In this document: positions 1 to 7,774 of the stretch, piece by piece | How the letters are laid out: each line of letters opens with the position of its first letter | Position numbering within the stretch: the first letter of the stretch is position 1 | Assembly (NCBI GenBank): GCA_035275625.1 | Contig: DATEMK010000446.1 | Span: forward strand, 1-13,656 | Source of the DNA: DATEMK01 sp035275625 | GTDB lineage: Bacteria; Bacteroidota; Bacteroidia; AKYH767-A; OLB10 | Reading direction: 5' to 3' | Length of the DNA: 13,656 bases | Translations under genes and position numbers: made by a program | The notes under the pieces: generated by a model | Database searches by the model: none | The model's input: only the letters and a program-made list of their open reading frames with translations | Told to the model about the DNA's origin: nothing

Positions 1-1263
1 AAAAAAAATTTATCAGTCAAGCTCTCCTATCAAAATGCTCTTGTCATAGGCGGAACCGGAACGGGAAAATCAAGCGTGGTATTAATTCCAAGCTTGTTTA
101 GCATGCGTTCAAGTTTTGTAGTGAATGATCCTTCAGGTGAACTCTATTCCAAAACAGCAGGGCATTCAGAGCAGCGAGGATATGAAATTAAGATTTTGAA
201 TTTTACTGATCCAACAGTTTCTTGTGGTTACAATCCGCTTGCGAGAGCCCAAACCTCTTCGGAAATTCAAAAAGTTGCATCGCTCCTGATTGAAAATTCT
301 TTAGGAAAAGGCAAAGACCCGTTTTGGAATACACAGGCAATTGCATTGCTTTCAATGCTCATTACCATATTAAAAAAACAGGAACCGCAGTTTCAGAATC
401 TTTATAATGTTCGCCAGTTATTAAACCAGCTAGGAGGAAATCATGAAGCCGTGGATTCATTTTTCAGCCGGTTTGCCGATGAAATTCTTTTTGCTGAATA
501 CAAATCATTCATTGCCTACGATGACAAAGTCGTGAATGGTGTGATTGCCACCTGTAAAGCGGCACTGCAGATTTTCAGCGATGAAGCAGTCGCAAGCGTT
601 ACTTCATTTGATAATTTAAATTTTCAGGATTTCAGAAATAAGCCAGTGGTACTTTTTATTCGGAACTCCGTGGCCGACCAAAAATATTACAGCGTTCTGA
701 CGTCAATACTCTTTGAACAATTTTTTACATATGTCCTTAGCCGCTTTCCAAAAGACAATGAACAGGATATTTTTCTTTTAATTGATGAGGCTTCTTCTCT
801 GAATCTTCCCACACTTCCATTAGCAGTTGCAAACGTAAGAAAGCATAGGGGAGGGGTAATGCTGCTTGTTCAAGACTTTGCTCAAATTGTCCACCATTAT
901 GGTAGGTACGATGCGGATGCCATCAAATCAAACTGCTTTGCCAAAATGTATTTTACGGGGCAATCGCTTGAAACGACAAAAGAACTCGAATCAACTCTTG
1001 GTAAGTTTGAATACAAAGATGACAAAGGACACAAGGTAGTTCGCGCTCTTATGACCAATGATGAAATACGCACGATCAAATCAAGCCGTGCAATCCTTAT
1101 TTGCGGCAATAAGGCGCCTATAATGGCAAAGCTCGTTCCATACTATAAAAACCCCGTATATCGCAAATTAGACGCTATAAAACACGAAATAAAAGGAACT
1201 ATACCTTTTACCAAACCCCCTGTTCTCGACCTTACCAATTTACCTGTTAACACCAATGAGTAG
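1..1263 (+). CDS. TraG/VirD4-like type IV coupling protein, 5' truncated by window
   Basis: This is a P-loop ATPase of the TraG/VirD4 coupling family, which recruits the relaxase-DNA complex to a type IV secretion channel at the inner membrane during conjugation. The frame is open from base 1, so the N-terminal membrane part lies outside the window; 420 codons are visible, and the first internal Met (base 76) is not the true start. Walker A (GGTGTGKS) is at bases 49-72. A Walker B-like stretch (FLLIDEAS) lies near 769-795, followed by the family-typical segment with RKHRGG and LLVQDFAQI. A conserved NDPSGE motif follows Walker A, as in other TraG proteins. The stop overlaps the next gene's start within ATGAGTAG, so the genes are almost certainly co-transcribed. 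Family assignment is firm; the specific plasmid or ICE type cannot be told. Confidence 0.93.
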   Translation, partial: KKNLSVKLSYQNALVIGGTGTGKSSVVLIPSLFSMRSSFVVNDPSGELYSKTAGHSEQRGYEIKILNFTDPTVSCGYNPLARAQTSSEIQKVASLLIENSLGKGKDPFWNTQAIALLSMLITILKKQEPQFQNLYNVRQLLNQLGGNHEAVDSFFSRFADEILFAEYKSFIAYDDKVVNGVIATCKAALQIFSDEAVASVTSFDNLNFQDFRNKPVVLFIRNSVADQKYYSVLTSILFEQFFTYVLSRFPKDNEQDIFLLIDEASSLNLPTLPLAVANVRKHRGGVMLLVQDFAQIVHHYGRYDADAIKSNCFAKMYFTGQSLETTKELESTLGKFEYKDDKGHKVVRALMTNDEIRTIKSSRAILICGNKAPIMAKLVPYYKNPVYRKLDAIKHEIKGTIPFTKPPVLDLTNLPVNTNE

Positions 1264-1759
1264 GAAGAATAATAGCGGAATGTGGGAATATTTGGATGCA
1301 GTTGGGGTTTTAGAAAAGGGAACTGACGAAGAAATCAAGGCGGCCAAAAAAGCTTACCGCAAAAAATATTTTCTTGAGTACAAACAGAAACAAAGAAGTA
1401 ATAAACCGGAATACACCATAAATTTTAAAAAGGAAAACGGGGAACATGGCAGAATTTCTCTTGCAGCCAAACAGCACAAAATGACTGTTACTTCCTTTAT
1501 TCGTTCTGCTGTCCTTGCCTATCTCAACAGAACGTACATTGTGCCTGATCGCCTGCAAATTGCAAGGCTTGAGCAACTACTTTCTGATTGTCTCAATGAA
1601 ATTAAATCAATTATAAAACCTAAAGAAAGATATTTCTGGGAGCAGGAGCAAAGAATTGAATTAATTGAAAAAAGAATTCAGAACCTAGAAGCTCAGGTAA
1701 ACGATATTTTCAGATATCCTCCCCTAATGCAAAATGATTATCAAAATCAAATCGCATAA
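1256..1759 (+). CDS. MobC-like ribbon-helix-helix mobilisation accessory protein
   Basis: This 167-residue protein is probably a relaxosome accessory factor that binds near oriT and helps the relaxase nick. Residues about 52-91 read as a ribbon-helix-helix unit: a short strand (EYTINFK), then a helix-turn-helix stretch with the MTVTSFIRSAVLAYL pattern typical of plasmid MobC proteins. The N-terminal 50 residues are highly charged (Lys/Glu-rich), and residues about 125-150 look like a short coiled coil, fitting dimerisation. The ATG overlaps the coupling-protein stop by 8 bases, and its 3' end overlaps the relaxase start by 26 bases. An internal Met at residue 9 is a possible alternative start, but the overlapping start is usual for such operons. 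The role comes mainly from the fold pattern and the position between coupling protein and relaxase. Confidence 0.8.
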   Translation: MSRKNNSGMWEYLDAVGVLEKGTDEEIKAAKKAYRKKYFLEYKQKQRSNKPEYTINFKKENGEHGRISLAAKQHKMTVTSFIRSAVLAYLNRTYIVPDRLQIARLEQLLSDCLNEIKSIIKPKERYFWEQEQRIELIEKRIQNLEAQVNDIFRYPPLMQNDYQNQIA

Positions 1760-2606
1760 GCGGCAGGTCTTTAAGCAAATATTGGAATATATGTTGAATG
1801 ACAAAGACAGGCTTTTTGATGAGAATAAGAACAGTTTTGCAATTACTCATAATCTGAAAGGGAAGGTAGTTGCCGAGTGGGAGAAACAGTACAAAGCAAA
1901 CGAGCTTTTCAGAAAGTGTAAAAGATCAGACAGCGTATATCTCACCCATGAAATTCTTTCATGGCATAGAGACGATGCTAAAAATATTACGCTTGCCAAA
2001 ATGGAAGAAATGGCAAGGGAATATGTCAGGCAAAGAAATCCGAAGGGAATGTATGTTGCCGTTCCGCATTTTGATAAACAGCATTACCATATTCATATCT
2101 GTGCTTCCGGTATTGAATACAAAACAGGGAAGTCACTCCGGCTTACAAAACCTGAGCTGCAAAATCTTAAAAAAAATATTCAGCAATTCCAGATTGATCG
2201 TTTTCCTGAGCTTTCAAAATCAATTGTCCAACATGGAAAGAATGAGAAAACGCTTTTGACTGATAAAGAATATCAAATTAAACTTCGTACAGGACGAGAA
2301 ACAGATAAGGAACAACTAATTGGAATGCTTAAGACGTGTTATAAAAAAGCGGATTCAAAAGAAACTTTTTTGCAATTACTCAAAGAAAGCCATCTCGTTC
2401 CTTATGAACGTGGTGGAAAAACTTCAGGAATTGTTTTTAATAATAAAAAATTTCGGCTTAAAAGGCTTGGATTTGCACAAGAAAGATTGGAATATCTTGA
2501 TAGACCATTAAAAAGAAAAAGTGAACTGGAAAAAGTTAGGGACATAAAAGAAAAAACTATTCCATTGGAAAGAAATTATTTTGATATTTCTCATGAGAGG
2601 AATTAA
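1734..2606 (+). CDS. MOBP-like HUH relaxase (mobilisation nuclease)
   Basis: This 290-residue relaxase should nick one strand at oriT, stay covalently attached to the 5' end and pilot DNA into the recipient. The metal-binding motif is clear: HFDKQHYHIHI at residues 112-122, with His117, His119 and His121 as the likely metal ligands and His112/Asp114 completing the family pattern. The probable catalytic tyrosine is Tyr19 in the early EYM motif, where MOBP/VirD2-type enzymes carry theirs. A second motif (YLTHEILSWHRDD, about 69-81) is also family-like. At 290 residues it is short: a nuclease domain plus a basic C-terminal tail, with no primase or helicase extension. The ATG lies inside the preceding gene in another frame, implying translational coupling. 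The stop overlaps the last bases of the opposing gene. No oriT was recognised in the window. Confidence 0.9.
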   Translation: MIIKIKSHKRQVFKQILEYMLNDKDRLFDENKNSFAITHNLKGKVVAEWEKQYKANELFRKCKRSDSVYLTHEILSWHRDDAKNITLAKMEEMAREYVRQRNPKGMYVAVPHFDKQHYHIHICASGIEYKTGKSLRLTKPELQNLKKNIQQFQIDRFPELSKSIVQHGKNEKTLLTDKEYQIKLRTGRETDKEQLIGMLKTCYKKADSKETFLQLLKESHLVPYERGGKTSGIVFNNKKFRLKRLGFAQERLEYLDRPLKRKSELEKVRDIKEKTIPLERNYFDISHERN

Positions 2607-3550
2607 ATTGGTATACGAATTTTCACCCTTTTTATAGCGCCCCATAAGCTTTTCCAAAAAGACACCTTGGGTGTTGGTCTGCATATACTGGAAGTACTTC
2701 TCAAACCCATTCCTAACTCTGACACGTTTTGATAATATTGAGGTTGCGATTTCATGTACTCACTACAGTTTTTAAGAAGAAGCCTCTTATCTTCAGGGCT
2801 AAGGTTATTAAAAGCTTTGATCCAATTATCAGTAAAAAAACCTCTATCATTTAAGTTTCCCCAAGTACTTCTATCCGCAGGATTAATTAGTCCGTTATTA
2901 ACAGATTCCAAAAAAACCATCAATTGTTTTTCCATTGCAGCCATCCTTTCATCTCTTTGCTTTATGTCGGCTTCACTCCAATTATAATCATTTGGAGATT
3001 TCGGAGGGTCTGATCGGACGAAAGGGTCTTTGAAGGAATGGTCATTCATTGTTGAATGTTCGTTCTGATGTGGAGGATGCAGGTGAAGATGGGGCATCTC
3101 AAATTCCGATGCAGAATCTTTTACTTGATAAGTATTCTCAGAATATAAATCTCCATTGTAATGAGTTGCTGACGAATCTATCTTTGAAAAAGCCCAAAGT
3201 ACAAACCCTCCTATGATTAGACACCCAAAGACTGGAAACCATTTTATATTATTTGATTTTACTTTTTTCGATTGAGCTGTGGTTTTTAAATTTGGTTCCG
3301 TGGCTTCGGCATTAGAAGTGAAGTTAGCTGTTTCTTTTGCTCGGAATGTTTGGATAAAGACATTCTCAGGTGTTTGAGTGACCTCAGTGCTTTCAGCGAT
3401 CTCTATACCATAATCAAACAAGAATTTAGTTCCACAGTTGGGGCATTTGCACCGAACAGGTCTATTCACAGGGACTCGCATTGGTTTTTCGCAGTGTGAG
3501 CAGATGACTATTTTGTTTTTCTCATTCATAGTAATCAGGTTGATTTTCAC
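2603..3550 (-). CDS. Zinc-ribbon, single-pass membrane protein of unknown function
   Basis: I do not recognise this gene as a named family. The longest frame begins with GTG at 3550 (315 residues), but the ATG at 3529 (308 residues) begins just before the conserved part and is the likelier start. Numbering from GTG, residues about 14-46 form a zinc ribbon like the MJ0042 type: Cys17-x2-Cys20 and Cys36-x2-Cys39, with an extra Cys34. A polar linker follows, then one membrane segment at about 104-123. Next comes a His-rich patch (His154, 156, 158, 161, 165), and a helical, charged C-terminal part rich in Trp and Asn. The layout suggests a cytoplasmic metal-binding head, a membrane anchor and an exported tail, by inference. 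It converges on the relaxase with a 4-base overlap and no terminator between them, so it may be cargo of the mobile element. Confidence 0.72.
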   Translation of the reverse strand: MKINLITMNEKNKIVICSHCEKPMRVPVNRPVRCKCPNCGTKFLFDYGIEIAESTEVTQTPENVFIQTFRAKETANFTSNAEATEPNLKTTAQSKKVKSNNIKWFPVFGCLIIGGFVLWAFSKIDSSATHYNGDLYSENTYQVKDSASEFEMPHLHLHPPHQNEHSTMNDHSFKDPFVRSDPPKSPNDYNWSEADIKQRDERMAAMEKQLMVFLESVNNGLINPADRSTWGNLNDRGFFTDNWIKAFNNLSPEDKRLLLKNCSEYMKSQPQYYQNVSELGMGLRSTSSICRPTPKVSFWKSLWGAIKRVKIRIPI

Positions 3551-3711
3551 AAAATCTCAATATGTATACCAAACGAAATGCTGATTACATTTTTGACATG
3601 AAAAAGCAGTGAGGTTTTTCTGACATTTCCCCCGTTCTACTCTAACAAGAAGTAAGCAGTGCGAAAATTTTTATTCAAAAGCCCGGGAAAGATTGTTTTC
3701 GGATTTCTATT

Positions 3712-3732
3712 TTTGGGAAAAATATTCCCAAA
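3712..3732. repeat. Small perfect inverted repeat (8-bp stem, 5-base loop)
   Basis: TTTGGGAA at 3712-3719 pairs perfectly with TTCCCAAA at 3725-3732 across the loop AAATA. It could be an operator for a dimeric regulator or an RNA hairpin. It lies 37 bases upstream of a TAnnTTTG-like box, so an operator role for the following decayed frame is possible. No T tract on either strand argues for a terminator. Confidence 0.4.
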
Positions 3733-3800
3733 GTTGTTAACATTCATTAATTCTCAAGACAAGTTTTTTATTTTTGTCCTACATATAAAATATATAAATA

Positions 3801-4207
3801 ATGATTGCTGAAAATTTGCTCTGTTTAAAACATACAAATTCGAAAAGGGGAATACTGGAAGTTCGCTTTTATCACGATGGTCAGATTGTCAATTATCATT
3901 AAAACAGGCACCATTTTGAAAATATTATCAAAAACGAAATTGATATTTTCAAAGAACTTGTTCCAGAAAAGCAAGTTTATTACCACCTGGGAAATACCCA
4001 TTTGTAAAACCATTTTGCAGGATCAATTAACCATAACCAAACAGAAGTAAGAATGGAAGAGTAAAAGATCACCCCTTCTGGAAAATAACTGAAGACGGAA
4101 CAGCCTTTATTCTAAGCATTTTGTCAATAACAATAATATTAAAAAATAAGAAAAAGGGGATTAAAAAATCCAAAATTAGATTGGGTACAATATTAATTAA
4201 ATGCTAA
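3801..4207 (+). pseudogene. Possible decayed plus-strand gene of unknown family
   Basis: From the ATG at 3801 the frame reads as plausible protein for 33 codons (including LEVRFYHDGQIVNY), meets TAA at 3900, and continues in the same frame with protein-like sequence (EIDIFKELVPEKQVYYHLGN) to a second TAA at 4005 and a third at 4062. From about 4037 a different frame takes over (HPFWKITEDGTAFIL) and ends at a TAA at 4205. The composition looks more like broken coding sequence than random AT-rich spacer: two nonsense changes and one frameshift would explain it. I cannot name the parent family. Alternatively these are chance open stretches; the evidence is only composition and frame continuity. 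Confidence 0.33.
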
Positions 4208-4237
4208 ATTGTGAACAAAAGACAGTTATTTCACAAT
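4208..4237 (-). terminator. Possible hairpin at the end of the LamG/Ig gene
   Basis: ATTGTGAA at 4208-4215 and TTCACAAT at 4230-4237 form a perfect 8-bp stem with a 14-base loop that spans the stop codon of the minus-strand gene. No strong T tract follows on the minus strand, so it may be a 3' stabilising hairpin or a weak terminator. Confidence 0.28.
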
Positions 4238-5953
4238 ACTAATTTTCTTTTTCATCACTTCATTATTAATTCGTGCTTCCAGACAATAAATACCATTTGC
4301 AAGATTTAATTCTTTTATTACAACAATTTGATCAACCGTTTCAAATCTTTTCACAACTTTACCAATTTCATCTGTTATAGCGATTTGTACAGGAGTCGAA
4401 AGCTTATTTGAAAACTTAATTGTGAATTGTCCAGAATTAGGATTCGGATAAATGGTAAAATCTAAATTGTTTTCCAATGAAATTGTTTCTCCCTCTTTAC
4501 ACGGCACACTAACTGCCACAAGTGCAGAAGTTTTTGAACAACCATTACTATTTGTTACCTGCACCCTGTAATTACCTCCTGTAGTGGCTGTATAATTTGA
4601 TAAGGTTGCTCCCGAAATAAAGTTGCTTCCTTTTTTCCATTTATAAGTTAATCCTGCTCCGGTGTTTGCCTGCAACACGACACTTCCTCCTGCACAGAAG
4701 GTCGTGGGTCCCTGTGGGGTTATGGTTGCAACAGGAAGTGCATTTACTGTTACAACTGTTGCACTGTTGGTTGTTTTAGAGCAACCTGTTACAATATTTG
4801 TGACTATCACCCTGTAATTTCCTCCTGTGGTGGCAGTGTAAGAGGATAAGGTTGCACCTGAAATAAGGTTTGCTCCTTTTTTCCATTGATAACTTCTGTT
4901 TGCAGCGACAGGCGCATTTAATACTACGCTTCCTCCTGAACAAAAAGTTGTGGGACCTGATGGTGTTATTGTTGCGGAAGGCAGGCTGTTGACTGTAACA
5001 GAAATTATATTAGAAGTGACTGTTCCGCACGAGTTGGTCAATACACATTTGTAATTACCGGCTGTGATAACTGTATATGAAAACAAAGTCGCCCCGGAAA
5101 TATTGATATTATCTTTTTTCCACTGGTAACTTAAGCCCGCTCCTGAATTGGCTGAAATGGTAACACTACCTCCATTGCAAAAGATTGTGTTACTTCCGGC
5201 AACTATGATGGATGGAGGGTACACACAACCGGAACAGGCATTTGTCCAGGATGCGTTTCCATATATATCAGCGTAATTTCCTCCTAAACCGCCATCACCA
5301 AAATCATTGACAACTGAACCCGTTCCTTCATTAAACCTGAAATAATCCACCAGCAAAGGATCAGAAGATGAAACTACTGCATTCATATTATTCTGAATTT
5401 CTGATTGTGTGCGGGAAAAACTCCACACACGGACTTCTTTAACAATGCCATTAAAATAACTGGTAAATCCACCAAAAGGATTAAACCATTTTGCGATATA
5501 AACAGGCTGAGTTGAGCTGATATCTCCGGGATCAGTCAATATATTCGGATAAGCTGTTCCGTCAATATATGCAGTCATAGTGGTGCCCTGGCGGACCACA
5601 GCAATATGATGACATATGCCATCCTTAATATTTACCGGAACATAGGTCTGTGCAGCCGGTCCCCACAAAGATAAATAGCCATTAAAAATACTAAGGGTGA
5701 ATCCCTCACTCGCACCCATTGTTTCATTGCGACTGGTTAAAATAATATCCTCAGCCGATGGATTAGTTCCATCAGCTCTAATCCATGCTTCAATCGTAAA
5801 TGGGTTGGTACCCACAACGCTGTAAAAACCAGAAGGAGCAGGTATTTGAACATAATCATCAATGCCATCAAAACGTAATGCGGTCAGGCTGATTTGACTG
5901 TGAGACTGAAACAAGGTGAATATAGCAGAAAATAACAGCAGAATTTTTTTCAT
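4226..5953 (-). CDS. T9SS-exported protein with LamG-like domain and three Ig-like repeats
   Basis: This 575-residue surface or secreted protein is probably a carbohydrate or matrix binder. A signal peptide covers residues 1 to about 19 (MKK start, hydrophobic core, SHSQ). Residues about 25-195 form a LamG-like/concanavalin jelly roll: LRFDGIDDYVQIP, FTIEAWIRA, HHIAVVRQG and the closing KEVRVWSFSRTQSEI are classic landmarks. Three Ig-like repeats follow, at about 250-322, 327-404 and 409-484. Each carries an FC.GGSV opening, Y.WKK, ISGATL, then Y.....GNY. The tail from about 497 (FTIYPNPNSGQFTI to the KKKISIVK end) is a type A T9SS sorting domain, which is removed at the outer membrane. No catalytic residues were recognised, so binding rather than cleavage is inferred. 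It is the last of four co-oriented genes behind a two-component system; the 245-base gap upstream suggests its own promoter. Confidence 0.9.
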   Translation of the reverse strand: MKKILLLFSAIFTLFQSHSQISLTALRFDGIDDYVQIPAPSGFYSVVGTNPFTIEAWIRADGTNPSAEDIILTSRNETMGASEGFTLSIFNGYLSLWGPAAQTYVPVNIKDGICHHIAVVRQGTTMTAYIDGTAYPNILTDPGDISSTQPVYIAKWFNPFGGFTSYFNGIVKEVRVWSFSRTQSEIQNNMNAVVSSSDPLLVDYFRFNEGTGSVVNDFGDGGLGGNYADIYGNASWTNACSGCVYPPSIIVAGSNTIFCNGGSVTISANSGAGLSYQWKKDNINISGATLFSYTVITAGNYKCVLTNSCGTVTSNIISVTVNSLPSATITPSGPTTFCSGGSVVLNAPVAANRSYQWKKGANLISGATLSSYTATTGGNYRVIVTNIVTGCSKTTNSATVVTVNALPVATITPQGPTTFCAGGSVVLQANTGAGLTYKWKKGSNFISGATLSNYTATTGGNYRVQVTNSNGCSKTSALVAVSVPCKEGETISLENNLDFTIYPNPNSGQFTIKFSNKLSTPVQIAITDEIGKVVKRFETVDQIVVIKELNLANGIYCLEARINNEVMKKKISIVK

Positions 5954-5968
5954 GAGTAAACTTTGTGA

Positions 5969-6007
5969 ATTGCGGCAATATTAAAATATTACCACAGAAT
6001 CCGCAAT
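5969..6007. repeat. Nested inverted repeat upstream of the LamG/Ig gene
   Basis: ATTGCGG at 5969-5975 pairs with CCGCAAT at 6001-6007, and inside them AATATT at 5977-5982 pairs with AATATT at 5985-5990. The element lies 16-54 bases upstream of the start codon of the minus-strand gene. It is in the right place for an operator or a leader hairpin. Which of these it is cannot be decided here. Confidence 0.38.
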
Positions 6008-6198
6008 ACGATAAAAGTATTAATTTTTATTTGGCTTATAAGAATCTATTTTTTCTTCTATCAGGTCAATTCTGAAAATAATTATATTAAAATTTTTTAA
6101 AAGAAAGAACCATTGTAAAGGAAAATGAAAGCGGAAAAATTGAAATAAAAATTATACAAGTTAAGCAGGGAAGCCCGCAAAAGGAAGCAGCCATGATT

Positions 6199-7656
6199 TT
6201 ATTGAACCGTGATCTTTTTTGAAAAGTCACCATCGCTGCCACTCAATTGTAAAAAATAAATTCCTTGTGACATCCTGGTGAGATCAATTTCAATTTTATT
6301 AAGAGAAAAGATATTTCTTTGAACTACCGTTTGTCCTAGAGTATTCAATATTCTAAGCTCATTGAACTTATGTACGGACCTATTCCAGCTAACAGAAAAG
6401 TTTCCGGATGAAGGATTGGGGTAAATGTTTACAACAGAATTGGGAGTTAAATCTTCAATCGCGGAAGGAACAGTAAAACAAACCTGTAATTGAGGATGCA
6501 AGTAATCAACAGGATTGTCGCCTGACGCAAAGATCATTCGGGCGTAATAATTTTCTGTTGTAAGTTTCAGCATGAATCCAAAATTAGTTGAAGGATTGGC
6601 AACCATACTCTGCACCATACCGGTAACATTCATGTTAAGGTAATCCTGATTAGGGAAAGTAGTGGGTGGAAGTATTACCTGGCCGATGGTGTCAGTTGAG
6701 GGTTGATTATTCCATGTAACCGTATTTTCTGTCCAGGAAGAATTTACCTTTTGTAAAGTACTCTCATTGGAACTGGTCAGGGAAGTATCGTCTGCATAAA
6801 AATTGTTATTGGGTGCGTAAAATAAATTTAAATCTGCGCTTTGAATAGTTGCATTTACAGGTATAGAAGAAAAATCAAACTTAAACAGGTTGCGCCATAT
6901 AACCGGTGTGCCGTTAATAGTCCAGGAACCTGAAAAATATTCAATCTCATTCGGATAATTATTCCCGGGACCGTAATCATCAATAGTCGCATCCTCTCCA
7001 TTCGCATCAATCGTAAGCACCGTGCATGGAGTTGAATAGGTCACCACCAATTCAGGATGTCTTGAGGAATCTGGATTGTCTCCTGATGCAAAAATCATCT
7101 CTGCATAGTAAGCCTCATTGGTCAGTTTCAGCATAAAACCAAAATTAGAGGAAGGATTATAAAACATGTCTTGCACCATTGCTGTAACATCCATGTTCTG
7201 ATAATTTGCAGTGTCATTGACACTCTGGAGAAGAATGATCGAATTTAATGAAGTAGTGGTGGGTTGATTGTTCCAGGTAACAGAATTTTCAGACCATGCA
7301 GAGGTAACCTGCTCCACGATGCTCTCATTAGAATTTGTTAGGGATGAATGGCCCGGCCAGCCAAAATTATTCTGAGGTGCAAAGTATAAATTAAGATAGG
7401 CGCTTGTTATAGTTGCATTGGAAGGAATGTAGTTTAAGTTGAATTTAAACAGGTTGCGCCAAATAACAGGAGTTCCGTTAATAGTCCATGCTGCGGAAGC
7501 ATACTCAATTTCATTCGGATGGTTGTTTGCAGGCGCGAAATCATCTATAGTGGCATCTTCTTCATTGGCGTTCAGTTTTAAAGTTACAGTTGTTTGCGCT
7601 GATGCAATAACTGATATAATCATTGTCAGAAAGAATAAAGTATATAGTTTTTTCAT
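6199..7656 (-). CDS. T9SS-exported protein with two tandem DNRLRE-like domains
   Basis: This 485-residue exported protein begins with a signal peptide (residues 1-20, ending ASA before Gln21). Two near-duplicate domains follow, at about 24-207 and 213-393. Both contain EDATIDD near the start, the identical 16-residue stretch WTINGTPVIWRNLFKF, a W.EN.VTWNNQP motif, NFGFMLKLT and MIFASGDNP. This is the pattern of DNRLRE/CBM96-like domains, beta-sandwich modules found on exported polysaccharide-binding or cell-surface proteins. Residues from about 408 (VNIYPNPSSGNF to KKITVQ) are a type A T9SS sorting domain. No enzyme motif is seen, so a binding or structural surface role is inferred. It lies 118 bases downstream of the response regulator on the same strand. 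The DNA leader is very AT-rich, and I found no clear promoter box or ribosome site. Confidence 0.88.
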   Translation of the reverse strand: MKKLYTLFFLTMIISVIASAQTTVTLKLNANEEDATIDDFAPANNHPNEIEYASAAWTINGTPVIWRNLFKFNLNYIPSNATITSAYLNLYFAPQNNFGWPGHSSLTNSNESIVEQVTSAWSENSVTWNNQPTTTSLNSIILLQSVNDTANYQNMDVTAMVQDMFYNPSSNFGFMLKLTNEAYYAEMIFASGDNPDSSRHPELVVTYSTPCTVLTIDANGEDATIDDYGPGNNYPNEIEYFSGSWTINGTPVIWRNLFKFDFSSIPVNATIQSADLNLFYAPNNNFYADDTSLTSSNESTLQKVNSSWTENTVTWNNQPSTDTIGQVILPPTTFPNQDYLNMNVTGMVQSMVANPSTNFGFMLKLTTENYYARMIFASGDNPVDYLHPQLQVCFTVPSAIEDLTPNSVVNIYPNPSSGNFSVSWNRSVHKFNELRILNTLGQTVVQRNIFSLNKIEIDLTRMSQGIYFLQLSGSDGDFSKKITVQ

Positions 7657-7738
7657 TTTATTATATTTTATTATTTGAATTATAATGTTAAATAATTGCC
7701 GACAAAATTGCAGGCTTTAACAAAAACAGAAAATAGGT

Positions 7739-7764
7739 AAAAAGGCTCAAAGAATTATCTGAGC
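7739..7764 (-). terminator. Weak rho-independent terminator candidate after the response regulator
   Basis: On the minus strand, GCTCA and TGAGC (7745-7764 in plus coordinates) form a 5-bp stem with a 10-base loop, followed by C and five T residues (7739-7743). It begins 11 bases past the regulator stop. The stem is short, so read-through into the next gene is plausible. Confidence 0.33.
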
Positions 7765-7774
7765 TCAGGATAAA

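Larger units (their letters stand above)
3551..4225. other. Gene-poor spacer, 675 bases
   Basis: No intact gene is seen. The left 250 bases should hold the promoter of the divergent zinc-ribbon gene, but I see no convincing TAnnTTTG box on the minus strand there. An 8-base perfect inverted repeat sits at 3712-3732. On the plus strand, TATTTTTG at 3769-3776 resembles a Bacteroidota -7 element; it stands 24 bases before an ATG that opens a stop-interrupted, protein-like frame (3801-4207, listed separately). A minus-strand frame at 3825-4013 overlaps this remnant and looks like its shadow. Confidence 0.6.

Noticed and set aside
3825..4013. 62-residue minus-strand ORF
   Set aside because: It lies opposite the stop-interrupted plus-strand frame, has an unremarkable composition and no promoter-like or ribosome-site signal; probably a shadow of the remnant.
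3801..4207. Idea that TAA/TAG are read as sense codons, given several stop-interrupted frames
   Set aside because: All clear genes in the window terminate normally at TAA/TAG/TGA, and the aconitase remnant also has a deletion and frame change, so simple gene decay explains the pattern.
4530..5200. Repeated DNA blocks suggesting a repeat array or CRISPR
   Set aside because: The blocks are long, diverged and in frame with the three Ig-like domains of one protein; they are coding repeats, not short identical repeats with spacers.
6091..6222. Plus-strand open stretch of 43 codons with protein-like sequence (KQGSPQKEAAMILLNRD)
   Set aside because: It has no start codon near its beginning and runs into the convergent T9SS gene. 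It could be a remnant but there is too little to support a call.
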